Below, in pieces: positions 53,150 to 61,229 of a stretch of DNA of 64,000 bases (position 1 is the first letter of the stretch; the number at the start of each line of letters is the position of its first letter). The notes beneath the pieces are model-generated. The model worked only from the letters and a program-made list of their open reading frames with translations. It was not told the origin of the DNA and ran no database searches. A program made the position numbers and the translations under genes. Source of the stretch: Alistipes sp. (GTDB lineage: Bacteria > Bacteroidota > Bacteroidia > Bacteroidales > Rikenellaceae); the NCBI GenBank assembly GCA_017630455.1, contig JAGBVG010000085.1, forward strand, positions 1-64,000. Reading direction: 5' to 3'.

Positions 53150-53276
53150 AATTTTGATTAGAAGGCTGTAGATACAACGCTCAGCAAAAATGCCACCGAT
53201 GGGTAGTACTTGGTTGTACGTCCCATTGGTGGCATTTTTTGTTAGCGGCAGTAGATGCCGCCTTATAATCGAAATT
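53150..53276. repeat. Structured element family A, copy 4 (at the proS stop codon)
   Basis: Ends AATTTTGATTAGAAGGC and GCCTTATAATCGAAATT. The central stem of 18 bp, AAAAATGCCACCGATGGG with CCCATTGGTGGCATTTTT (53186-53239), encloses GTAC-TTGGTT-GTAC. The proS TAA (53275-53277 complement) overlaps the right end. With its A/T flanks the stem can also end transcription on either strand. Confidence 0.8.
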
Positions 53277-54759
53277 AGTATGATTTGGCGAAAAGAACGC
53301 GGAACTTAGACGGCTTGCCTGAGTAAATACAAGTACCCTCCTCCTCGACAACATCCATAGGGATGCAGCGGATGGTAGCCTTTGTAGCCTCCTTGATAGC
53401 CTGCTCGGTCTCTGGAGTACCATCCCAGTGAGCCGAGATGAAACCACCCTTCTCGTTGAGCACCTGCTGAAACTCCTCCCAGGTGTCGACCTTGGTAATC
53501 ATAGAGTTGCGGTAGTCGAGAGCCTTCTTGAAGATATTAGCCTGGATCTCGTCAAGAAGTGCTACGATGCGCTCTGTAAGACCCTCCATAGACACCACCT
53601 CCTTTGTAAGGGTATCGCGGCGTGCAAGCTCGATAGTGCCATTCTGAAGGTCGCGAGGGCCGAGCGCGAGACGCACAGGCACACCCTTCAACTCATACTC
53701 CGCGAACTTGAAGCCCGAACGAACATTGTCGCGAGAGTCAATCTTAACTGATACGCCCTTAGCACGAAGATCCTTAGCCAACTCCTCAAAGCGAGCCAAG
53801 ACCTCCTGTCGCTGCTCATCACCCTTGTAGATAGGCACCATAACAACCTGAATAGGAGCCAACTTTGGAGGAAGCACAAGACCGTTGTTATCCGAGTGAG
53901 CCATAATCAACGCACCCATAAGACGTGTTGACACACCCCACGATGTAGCCCACACATACTCCTGCTTGCCCTCCTTCGAGGTGTACTGAACATCGAAAGC
54001 CTTAGCGAAGTTCTGACCGAGGAAGTGCGAAGTACCGCTCTGGAGTGCCTTACCATCCTGCATCAAAGCCTCGATGGTGAGGGTGTCTACAGCACCTGCG
54101 AAACGCTCGTTAGGCGACTTGTGGCCCACAACCACAGGCACACCCATCCACTCCTCGGCGAAGGTCTTGTAGACGTTGATCATACGCTCTGTCTCCTCGA
54201 TAGCCTCCTCGGCTGTAGCGTGCGCGGTGTGACCCTCCTGCCACAAAAACTCGGCAGTACGGAGGAAGAGACGTGTACGCATCTCCCAGCGCACCACGTT
54301 AGCCCACTGGTTGCAGAGGATAGGCAGATCGCGGTATGATGTAATCCAATTCTTGTATGTATTCCAGATGATGGTCTCCGATGTAGGACGCACGATAAGC
54401 TCCTCCTCGAGGCGTGCCGCAGGGTCTACAACGATACCCTTACCCTCCTCATCGTTCTTGAGGCGATAGTGAGTAACCACAGCACACTCCTTTGCGAAGC
54501 CCTCCACATGGCTTGCCTCACGCGAGAAGAACGACTTAGGTATGAAGAGTGGGAAGTAGGCATTCTCGTGTCCTGTCTCCTTGAACATCTTATCCAACAC
54601 ATCGTGCATCTTCTCCCAGATAGCATAGCCATAAGGTTTGATAACCATACAACCGCGCACTGCAGAGTTCTCTGCGAGGCCGGCCTTAATAACCAAGTCG
54701 TTGTACCACTGTGAGTAGTTCTCGTCGCTCTTGGTCAAATCTTTAAGTTCTACTGCCAT
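53275..54759 (-). CDS. proS: Prolyl-tRNA synthetase (archaeal/eukaryal type)
   Basis: Charges tRNA-Pro. At 494 residues without the bacterial editing insertion it belongs to the archaeal-type class found in many Bacteroidota. Class II motif 2 [20 protein letters not shown], motif 1 region [19 protein letters not shown] and motif 3 [20 protein letters not shown] are present, and the C-terminal zinc-binding-like domain ends in [11 protein letters not shown] with a terminal Tyr, typical of this class. Confidence 0.95.
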   Translation of the reverse strand: MAVELKDLTKSDENYSQWYNDLVIKAGLAENSAVRGCMVIKPYGYAIWEKMHDVLDKMFKETGHENAYFPLFIPKSFFSREASHVEGFAKECAVVTHYRLKNDEEGKGIVVDPAARLEEELIVRPTSETIIWNTYKNWITSYRDLPILCNQWANVVRWEMRTRLFLRTAEFLWQEGHTAHATAEEAIEETERMINVYKTFAEEWMGVPVVVGHKSPNERFAGAVDTLTIEALMQDGKALQSGTSHFLGQNFAKAFDVQYTSKEGKQEYVWATSWGVSTRLMGALIMAHSDNNGLVLPPKLAPIQVVMVPIYKGDEQRQEVLARFEELAKDLRAKGVSVKIDSRDNVRSGFKFAEYELKGVPVRLALGPRDLQNGTIELARRDTLTKEVVSMEGLTERIVALLDEIQANIFKKALDYRNSMITKVDTWEEFQQVLNEKGGFISAHWDGTPETEQAIKEATKATIRCIPMDVVEEEGTCIYSGKPSKFRVLFAKSY

Positions 54760-54818
54760 TGTAATATATATTTTTTGTTATTCTTATCCTTTTTGGAGTG
54801 ATATGGGCATAATCGATG

Positions 54819-54826
54819 CAAAGATA
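54819..54826 (-). promoter_or_regulatory. -7 element of proS
   Basis: TATCTTTG on the minus strand, 60 nt before the ATG; the -33 region is TTTTCAC rather than TTG. Confidence 0.5.
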
Positions 54827-54839
54827 CAAAAAAAAGTGA

Positions 54840-55031
54840 AAAGTGAAAAGAAATATCAGTGAGTAATGAGGAATTAGTAATTAGTAGTGGGTCATCTCTG
54901 CGAGATGATTTGGGGATTTAGTAGTTAAAGGGAGAGATAGGGAGTTTAGCGATTTAGACGAAACACTAAACTCTCTAAACTCATTATTATCGCCTCTGCG
55001 ATGCGACACCATTACTCACTACTCATTACAT
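54840..55031. repeat. Intergenic AT-rich fold-back element (family B, copy 2)
   Basis: Left arm GAGTAATGAGGAATTAGTAATTAG, small hairpin ATCTC-TGC-GAGAT, arms GGGAGTTTAGCGATTTAGA and CACTAAACTCTCTAAACTC, right arm CATTACTCACTACTCATTAC. It resembles 4969-5158 in order and sequence. The gene-free stretch 54760-55198 consists of the proS promoter, this element, a terminator and a family C element. Confidence 0.65.
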
Positions 55032-55041
55032 AAAACAGTCA

Positions 55042-55067
55042 ACCCCAGGAGCGTGATGTCCTGGGGT
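55042..55067 (-). terminator. DPP-IV terminator
   Basis: ACCCCAGGA, 8-nt loop, TCCTGGGGT; on the minus strand it is followed by TGACTGTTTT. Confidence 0.7.
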
Positions 55068-55076
55068 CTGCTTTCA

Positions 55077-55203
55077 GAAGTCGTATAATAAGAGTTAGTT
55101 TTAGGCGCGCGAAGTACGAAAAAGCGGAGTTTACTTAAGCGTAAATGAGCATTTTGAGTATGAGCGCAACGCCAAAATAACCTTGTTAGACGGCTTCGCT
55201 ACA
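55077..55203 (-). repeat. Family C element, complete copy (at the DPP-IV stop codon)
   Basis: The minus strand starts with the stop codon: TAGCGAAGCCGTCTAACAAGG, and ends TTATACGACTTCTG. The interior holds AGCGGAGTTTACTTAAGCG and TGAGCATTTTGAGT, shared with 42797-42911. The end pieces joined give the mini copy at pyrD. Confidence 0.65.
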
Positions 55204-57631
55204 AATCGTTATTAAGTTGTGGGATATCTGTTGTTCTCTCGCGCTCACCAAGGAGGTGCTCCGAGAAGTAATCCGCCATACGCCAGAAGAAGTACTCGTT
55301 CATATCACCGAAGCCGTGACGCTGGCCAGGCAACAAGAGCATATCGAAGCGCTTATTAGCACGAATCAAGGCATCGACAACACGGAGTGTACAGCCAGGG
55401 TGTACATTCTCGTCGATATCGCCGTGAACGAGGAGGAGGTTACCCTTGAGGCGCTCTGCGAGTTCGTGGTTAGCAGAGATGTGGTACTCGAAGATGGTCT
55501 CGCCATCCTTCTCAACCTCGCGGATACCGTGGTGCTTCTCGCTCCACCAACGGTTGTAGATGTTGTTATCGTGGTTACCGGCGCAAGATACCGCAACATC
55601 GAAGAAGTCGGGGTACATAAGGATAGCGGCGGTAGACATAAAGCCACCACCCGAGTGGCCGTGAATACCTACGCGAGAGATATCAATAAAGCTGTGGCGT
55701 GCTGCGAGCTGCTGTGCTGCAACAACCTTATCCTTCAAACCGTAGTCACGCAAGTTACCGTAGCCATAGTTGTGATACCACTTAGAGCGGTCTGGGTGGC
55801 CACCACGGTTACCAACGGTGATGACGATGAAGCCCATCTGCGCGAGGCGATCTGTACGCACCTGAGGACGGTACCACGACTGCTCCACAGCCTCGGTCTG
55901 AGGACCTGGGTAAACGTACTCGATGATAGGATACTTCTTCGATGGATCGAAGTCGTAAGGCTTATACATAACGCCGTGGATGTCGGTGATGCCATCGGCA
56001 GCCTTCACAACAAAGCGCTCAGGATATGTGTAGCCCATAGCGAAGAGAGGCTCGAGGTCTACGCTCTCCAGAGCCATAACGCGCTTACCTTCAGTGGTAT
56101 ATAGCTCTGAAACTGGAGCTGCGTCGACGCGAGAGTAGGTCGTTGTGAAATAGCGGCGGTCGTCAGAGAGCGAGAACTCACCATTGAAGCCCGCAGGATC
56201 GAGCTGCTTGAGACCTGTACCGTCGTAGTTCACGCGGAAGAGGTGCAAGTAGTAAGGGTTCTCATCCTTGTTGTAGCCCGTAGCGGTGAAGTAGATAACA
56301 CGCTTAGCATCGTCAGCACCAAGAACATTCGACACGTGCCACTCGCCCTTGGTGATAGCATTGAGGAGGTTACCCTCAGCATCGTAGCGGTAGAGGTGCG
56401 CCCAGCCGGTACGCTCCGACCACTGTATAATCTCCGTGTCGTTAGAGACAAGCGTAGGCATCTGCCACTCGATAGAGGTGTTCATCTCCTCGACGATGAG
56501 ATCCTTAGCCGTAGCCGAGGCTACATCGACAACGCAGAGGTCAGCACGCTGGATATCGCGGCTCTGGCGGATAACATAGAACTTAGAGTTATCACCCATC
56601 CACACAGCGCGCATAGGACGCTGGTAGCGGTCGGCATTTGTGCGAGCCTTAGGGGCTACGAAGAGCATCTGCTCCTTATACTTTGGCATATCCACCACGC
56701 GGCGCTCCATCTTCTCGGCATCGAACAACTCGAGAGTAAACTCTGGGCTCTCCTCGCCAGGCATCTGATACTTATATGTAAAGAGCTCTGGGCGTGGCTT
56801 GAGCACGTTGATAACCCAGAAATCCTTGAGCATCGCGGTGTTGCAACGCACGGTAGCAAAGTGCTTAGAGTCTGGCGACCACTGCAAGAAGACCTGGTAG
56901 CGCTCATCAGCCTTAATCTGCTCGATGCAATCCTCAAACCAGTGGTATGCGGTGTGCTCCGTAGCGTCGAAAGTGATCTGGTGCTCCACGATGGTGGTAT
57001 CCTTAGAATCCTTAGCCAGCTTCTCGACATCCTCCATAGACATATACCAGAGGTTGTAGTTCTTCTCATAAACGGCAATCTTGCCATCTGGCGATACGTT
57101 AGCCCAGCGTGGGATGCGTGCCTCACGCTCCTCAACCTCGGTCAGCTCCTGCTTCTTGATATCCCACTGGAAGTGGAATGTGAGAGGCTTACCCTCCTCG
57201 TCCTTTGGTGCATAGTCGTTGTTCTCGACCATAACCTTAGCAGGCATAACATCGAACAACACGAGGTTATCCTCCTTAAGCTGAATGTTGTCGATAGGTA
57301 GGTGCTGAGCATCGAAAGGATATCCCGTTACGAGGGTTATCTTCTCCGCAAGGTCGCTCATAGCCCACATCTCGCTCTTCTTGCCCGATGCAGGGTCTAC
57401 AACATAGTAGTGGATATCATCCACACTCTGCCACGAATACCAGAACTTATTGCTCTTCTCGTACCACGCAGGGCGCACAGATGTCTGAGGCACCACGCGG
57501 CGCATCTTGTTTGGTGAAAAACGCTCCGCCAACTCATAATTTGGCGATGCTGCAGGCTCTTCGGCCTTGAGAGTTGCCGCAGTAGAGAGTGTCGCCACAG
57601 CAGCAAGGATCAGTGTTAGGTGTTTAATCAT
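55199..57631 (-). CDS. Dipeptidyl-peptidase IV family serine protease (S9B)
   Basis: Exported peptidase that removes N-terminal X-Pro dipeptides. Signal peptide MIKHLTLILAAVATLSTAATLKA, then the N-terminal beta-propeller (about 40-540) and the alpha/beta hydrolase domain with the catalytic Ser in GIHGHSGGGFMST, Asp in LLVHGDIDENVHP and His in LPGQRHGFGDM. 810 residues, as in other Bacteroidota. Probably periplasmic, feeding amino acids from host or dietary peptides. Two copies of the promoter repeat precede it. Confidence 0.93.
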   Translation of the reverse strand: MIKHLTLILAAVATLSTAATLKAEEPAASPNYELAERFSPNKMRRVVPQTSVRPAWYEKSNKFWYSWQSVDDIHYYVVDPASGKKSEMWAMSDLAEKITLVTGYPFDAQHLPIDNIQLKEDNLVLFDVMPAKVMVENNDYAPKDEEGKPLTFHFQWDIKKQELTEVEEREARIPRWANVSPDGKIAVYEKNYNLWYMSMEDVEKLAKDSKDTTIVEHQITFDATEHTAYHWFEDCIEQIKADERYQVFLQWSPDSKHFATVRCNTAMLKDFWVINVLKPRPELFTYKYQMPGEESPEFTLELFDAEKMERRVVDMPKYKEQMLFVAPKARTNADRYQRPMRAVWMGDNSKFYVIRQSRDIQRADLCVVDVASATAKDLIVEEMNTSIEWQMPTLVSNDTEIIQWSERTGWAHLYRYDAEGNLLNAITKGEWHVSNVLGADDAKRVIYFTATGYNKDENPYYLHLFRVNYDGTGLKQLDPAGFNGEFSLSDDRRYFTTTYSRVDAAPVSELYTTEGKRVMALESVDLEPLFAMGYTYPERFVVKAADGITDIHGVMYKPYDFDPSKKYPIIEYVYPGPQTEAVEQSWYRPQVRTDRLAQMGFIVITVGNRGGHPDRSKWYHNYGYGNLRDYGLKDKVVAAQQLAARHSFIDISRVGIHGHSGGGFMSTAAILMYPDFFDVAVSCAGNHDNNIYNRWWSEKHHGIREVEKDGETIFEYHISANHELAERLKGNLLLVHGDIDENVHPGCTLRVVDALIRANKRFDMLLLPGQRHGFGDMNEYFFWRMADYFSEHLLGERERTTDIPQLNNDL

Positions 57632-57673
57632 TTTGTTTTATGGTTTTATTCGTTGTTTCACATCATTTCAGTG

Positions 57674-57855
57674 CAAAGATACAAAAATGTCACGAGATTT
57701 CACCACTTGAAAGGAGGGTTTTTGTGATGACCATATTGTGATAGACGCATCTTATGATGCCAAAGATACAAAAATGTCACGAGATTTTACCACTTGAAAG
57801 GAGGGTTTTTGTGATGACCATATTGTGATAGACGCATCTTATGATGCCAAAGATA
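57674..57855 (-). repeat. 87-nt promoter repeat, locus 4 (two nearly identical units, before DPP-IV)
   Basis: TATCTTTG occurs at 57674-57681, 57761-57768 and 57848-57855 on the minus strand, spaced exactly 87 nt. The two units differ by only one base. Each holds GCATC-ATAA-GATGC and CTTTCAAGTGGT. The -33 position reads GTG or GTA rather than TTG, so these promoters may be weaker than at the other three loci. The gene-free stretch 57632-58040 otherwise contains only the hairpin at 57966-57995. Confidence 0.88.
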
Positions 57856-57965
57856 CAAAAAAAGAGAAGAGAGGAGAAACTGAATCGAAATATTTTTTGA
57901 TTTACGGACCAAGCATAAAGGCGCCTTACTGCCATTTATAGGCTCGTAGAGCGTCTCTAAACAGC

Positions 57966-57995
57966 GAACGTGTCCGCTATATTGCAGACACGTTC
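57966..57995. terminator. Hairpin downstream of the membrane protein gene
   Basis: GAACGTGTC, 12-nt loop, GACACGTTC; no T-run, so only a possible terminator. Confidence 0.4.
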
Positions 57996-58040
57996 ATATC
58001 CTGACAATTCAAAACCTGATAGTCAGATCAGATAGTAGTA

Positions 58041-58661
58041 TTATTTCTCGTAAAAAGTATCACCATCATCATTGGTTCTGTACTCCTTTCCACTTGAGCC
58101 TCTGTAGTAACTCTCGCCACATATACCCTTCTCCTCAGTCACCTCATCACCATTATCGAGTCTCCATCTTCTCTTTCCGTCTGGGAAAAGCACTGTGAAA
58201 CCCAACCACAAGCAGATCAAAGCTACAACTATATAGAACGATATGATGATAAGTCCGATGAGAATATATATGGGAGCAAGTATCACCAAACCACCAAAGA
58301 GGAATCCCAGGATAACCTGCAGGCAATACCACCACTTACGACCCTGAATGAAAGGCAATCGCTTCTTAAGATACAACGTGATGTAGATAACTGGAAGAGC
58401 TAAGCTCAGGAGGGAAGATATGACAAATAAAAAACTCTCATCAATACCCTTCTCCATAAAGATAGGCGCCAGCACGCCAAAGCATAGTAGAGATGCAAGG
58501 AAATTCACTACCATAGCTGCAAAGTGATAAATCAGGGCATTCATCGCCAACTTTGACTTATACTCTGGATTGAACTTCTGCAAGAAGTTCTCCTCACACT
58601 CGTTAATTTTGCAAAAGATCTTCTTTGGCAATCTCCAAAGGAAAAGGAAAAGTCTCTTCAT
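58041..58661 (-). CDS. Hypothetical membrane protein
   Basis: 206 residues, not recognised. A basic amphipathic N-terminus (MKRLFLFLWRLPKKIFCKIN) is followed by four hydrophobic segments (about 42-62, 78-96, 112-132, 134-156) and a hydrophilic cytoplasmic or periplasmic tail with DGKRRWRLDNGDEVTEEKG and a Gly/Ser/Tyr-rich stretch. Monocistronic, with a good promoter 150 nt upstream. No motif allows a function to be named. Confidence 0.7.
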   Translation of the reverse strand: MKRLFLFLWRLPKKIFCKINECEENFLQKFNPEYKSKLAMNALIYHFAAMVVNFLASLLCFGVLAPIFMEKGIDESFLFVISSLLSLALPVIYITLYLKKRLPFIQGRKWWYCLQVILGFLFGGLVILAPIYILIGLIIISFYIVVALICLWLGFTVLFPDGKRRWRLDNGDEVTEEKGICGESYYRGSSGKEYRTNDDGDTFYEK

Positions 58662-58810
58662 AGTAGTTTAGGGTTTTATGAATAAAATAGGTTTTCGTCA
58701 GCTATACGCAAATTTTCTGCACGGAATTGATGTGATTTCTATTTCATATTCCGCACTACACAGATCAACACACCCCATCTCAAAGATTACGTGTCGCTGC
58801 ATCTGTATTA

Positions 58811-58841
58811 CAAATATAGGAATTTAAAACCTATTTTGCAA
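58811..58841 (-). promoter_or_regulatory. Promoter of the hypothetical membrane protein
   Basis: TTG (58839-58841), 20 nt, TATATTTG (58811-58818) on the minus strand; leader of about 140 nt. The gene-free stretch 58662-59030 shows nothing else apart from the short direct repeat at 58948-58977. Confidence 0.62.
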
Positions 58842-58947
58842 CTCCCCGTCGAATTTTTGACGGGTAGAGCCACAAGCTACTCCCATAGCGGCAAACATCT
58901 ATACTCCGCCCCACCCTGCCCCACCCCACACGCACACCCGCGTGGAA

Positions 58948-58977
58948 GAGACACTCGCGATAGAGACACTCGCGATA
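58948..58977. repeat. 15-nt tandem direct repeat
   Basis: GAGACACTCGCGATA twice in a row. Too short to assign a role. Confidence 0.6.
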
Positions 58978-59030
58978 GATAGACTTACGGCAAACACCAT
59001 AGCGGCAGACACCGAGAATACGCAATAACA

Positions 59031-59061
59031 AAAAAAAAGGAAGACCTTTCGATCTTCCTTT
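59031..59061 (-). terminator. tRNA-Asp terminator
   Basis: AAGGAAGA, CGAAAGG-type loop, TCTTCCTT followed by T-run on the minus strand, directly after the tRNA 3' end. Confidence 0.85.
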
Positions 59062-59064
59062 CTG

Positions 59065-59138
59065 CGGTGCGTAGGGGACTCGAACCCCTGACCCCGTGCG
59101 TGACAGGCACGTATTCTAACCAGCTGAACTAACGCACC
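59065..59138 (-). tRNA. tRNA-Asp (anticodon GTC)
   Basis: 74 nt on the minus strand: acceptor GGTGCGT pairs with ACGCACC, discriminator base G, D-arm GTTCAGCTGGTTAGAAT, anticodon loop CCTGTCACG with GTC, T-arm GGGGTTCGAGTCCCC. The CCA end is not encoded. Its own promoter lies at 59189-59218. Confidence 0.97.
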
Positions 59139-59188
59139 AAGATTTTTTAGAACCTTGCTCTCAAGTGGTTTATTTCTTGATTGCGATG

Positions 59189-59218
59189 CAAAGGTACTAC
59201 ATTTTTTTTAATCTGCAA
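59189..59218 (-). promoter_or_regulatory. tRNA-Asp promoter
   Basis: TTG (59216-59218), 19 nt, TACCTTTG (59189-59196) on the minus strand. Confidence 0.7.
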
Positions 59219-59246
59219 ATTTTTCTGCAACTTTTTTTCAAAAAAA

Positions 59247-59783
59247 TTACACTTTTTTGAAGAAGGAAAATTGAACACTACCGTAACTCCTTGTTTGCCA
59301 GAGATTTGGATGATCTAAGAAATTTTGGTCTTTTGAGTGCTCAAATATCAAAAATCCGTCCTCTTTTAGCAAATCGCGCTCAAAAATAATTTTGATCACC
59401 TCCTCACTTCCCTCCAAATCGTAGGGTGCATCGGAGAAAATAAGGTCAAATTTCTTAGCGCAGCTCTTAAGATATAGGAAAACATTTGCCTTAACAGGGT
59501 AGAAATTATCAAACTTCAGCTCGCGCGCGGTCTGGCGAATGAAGTTATGATGCACACTATTGATCTCCACCGAGGTGACACTGCGTGCCTCGCGCGATGC
59601 AAACTCATAGCTTATGGAGCCTGTACCCGAAAAGAGATCGAGGACATCGAGATCCTCGAAGTCGACAAGGTTTGTAAGGACATTAAAGAGATTCTCCTTT
59701 GCAAAGTCTGTCGTTGGACGCGCTCTGAGGTTTCGGGGAGGATTGATGGTACGTCCACGATATTTTCCGCTTATAATTCGCAT
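59247..59783 (-). CDS. rsmD: 16S rRNA (guanine966-N2)-methyltransferase RsmD
   Basis: Methylates G966 of 16S rRNA. 178 residues starting MRIISGKYRGR, with RPTTDFAKENLFN, SAM motif VLDLFSGTGSISYEFASR, VEINSVH and the catalytic motif SDAPYDL, which reads DPPY in most members (Pro replaced by Ala here). It follows the DUF3822 gene, as usual in Bacteroidota. Confidence 0.9.
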   Translation of the reverse strand: MRIISGKYRGRTINPPRNLRARPTTDFAKENLFNVLTNLVDFEDLDVLDLFSGTGSISYEFASREARSVTSVEINSVHHNFIRQTARELKFDNFYPVKANVFLYLKSCAKKFDLIFSDAPYDLEGSEEVIKIIFERDLLKEDGFLIFEHSKDQNFLDHPNLWQTRSYGSVQFSFFKKV

Positions 59784-59796
59784 AGCATTAAAAGTG

Positions 59797-60372
59797 TTAC
59801 TCTACTATATTTTTGAAGCATCGGCCACACACACGCTTTACTCGCTCGACATCTTCTCGCGCGTGCGCGTTCATATTATATATACTATAGAGGGTATTCA
59901 GCTTCTCGGCGAGATAGCTGAGTCCCGCATCGCTACCTATGGTCACAGCCTCGGCAAAGCGCAAGCTGCCGTCGTAGACGCGAATAAAGGCCACATCGCC
60001 ATCGAGCTCTATGATCGTTCCACGCTCCACAGGAGCATCGAGAAGCGGCGAGGTAAGAGCCACATCGCCCTTGAGCTGCGCGACACCATCCGCAAACTCG
60101 CGATCCACAGCCATAACAGCAACCATACCCTCCCTTTCCGAGGTAGCCACAACGTTCTCCGTGCAGGATGGTGTAAGACCCATAGAGGTAAGAAGTTGCG
60201 TGCCCATCTGACTATCATAGTGAGCCGCAGGCATAAGTACCGTCTTATGCGTCACAACACGAATCTCGACACTCTTTCGCTGTGCCGTGAGCGACTCTAC
60301 CTCCTTCGCTGAAAAAGAGTGTCCACCCGACTTATATCGGATGGACACCTTGTTTGTTGATGTTAAGCTCAT
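59797..60372 (-). CDS. DUF3822-like protein
   Basis: 191 residues; the segment TLYSIYNMNAHAREDVERVKRVCGRCFKN and the position directly before rsmD suggest the DUF3822 family, an ASKHA-like fold of unknown role in Bacteroidota. The family is usually somewhat longer (about 260), so this copy may be shortened. Assignment rests mainly on context. It ends 13 nt before rsmD and starts 2 nt after the upstream gene, so the three form one operon. Confidence 0.6.
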   Translation of the reverse strand: MSLTSTNKVSIRYKSGGHSFSAKEVESLTAQRKSVEIRVVTHKTVLMPAAHYDSQMGTQLLTSMGLTPSCTENVVATSEREGMVAVMAVDREFADGVAQLKGDVALTSPLLDAPVERGTIIELDGDVAFIRVYDGSLRFAEAVTIGSDAGLSYLAEKLNTLYSIYNMNAHAREDVERVKRVCGRCFKNIVE

Positions 60373-60374
60373 AA

Positions 60375-61169
60375 TTAGTTGCTTGAACCACCCCAGTTAC
60401 CTGCCTCGTTAGTAGGCTCCTCAAGGCTACCAAATGTAACACCGAAGAACTCGAGATCCATTGGGATTGGATGAGCCTCGCCAATCATAAACTTAGGATT
60501 GCGAGTAACTGTCGCCTTAAGACCATCAGCCTTCATCTTCTTCATATCCTCGTTAGCCTCAGCGTGGTTGATGAAGTAGTTGAAACGGTCGTTAAGCTCG
60601 TTCCAGAACTCCTGGTTGTAAGTATCGGTATCAATAAACTTGATGTATGGAGCGTGGCAACGGATAAGGTGAGTACGGTAGCTACCTACCTCGTATGTTG
60701 CTGTATCGAGCTCAAACTCCTCTGTGTTGTGAGTAAATGGGATGTAGCGCAAGTTGCAGATATCCTCCTCAGAGAGGCGGCATACACCCAAGTCATCATC
60801 GAAGAGAGTATCACGTGCTGGAACACGCACGATACGCTCGTTCTTCCAGTTCTTATCCTTACGCAACTCTGCAAGGATCTCTGCATTCTTGAGGTTGTTC
60901 TCATCGTAGATCTGGCTACGGTACTCCATAGTGCCGTTAAGCGCGAAATCGATAAGCTCATCCCAGCTTGTGGTGAACTTCTTGTCGGCATTAGCATCAC
61001 GGTAGCCCTGTACGAGCTTGATGATGTACTCCTCCTTCTCGATCACCGCCTGCTGACGGCTCTTGAAATGCTGCTCGAAGTGGATAGGCACTGAAAGCAT
61101 TGACCAAATCCAGTAGATAAGACCTACAACCGCAGCTAACAATACTAAAGTAATTGCTGTTTTTTTCAT
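60375..61169 (-). CDS. Hypothetical membrane-anchored periplasmic protein
   Basis: 264 residues with an N-terminal anchor helix (about 4-25), then a mostly charged soluble domain. KKFTTSWDELIDFALNG and a repeated C-terminal HPIPMDLEFFGVTFGSLEE are visible but not recognised. It leads the short operon with DUF3822 and rsmD. A TATATTTG at 61201-61208 on the minus strand could be its -7 element. No function is proposed. Confidence 0.7.
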   Translation of the reverse strand: MKKTAITLVLLAAVVGLIYWIWSMLSVPIHFEQHFKSRQQAVIEKEEYIIKLVQGYRDANADKKFTTSWDELIDFALNGTMEYRSQIYDENNLKNAEILAELRKDKNWKNERIVRVPARDTLFDDDLGVCRLSEEDICNLRYIPFTHNTEEFELDTATYEVGSYRTHLIRCHAPYIKFIDTDTYNQEFWNELNDRFNYFINHAEANEDMKKMKADGLKATVTRNPKFMIGEAHPIPMDLEFFGVTFGSLEEPTNEAGNWGGSSN

Positions 61170-61229
61170 TTTAGTTATTTTATTATTAAGTTTGTATCGG
61201 CAAATATAAATAACGAAATACGTAAGCCT

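Noticed and set aside
57674-57855. Regularly spaced repeats that might be a CRISPR array
   Set aside because: The whole 87-nt unit is conserved including the would-be spacer, only two to three units occur, and each unit holds a promoter pointing at a gene. No cas gene is present.
58831-59031. 66-codon minus-strand ORF near the 15-nt tandem repeat
   Set aside because: Biased composition caused by the repeat and overlap with the promoter of the next gene; no sign of a real gene.
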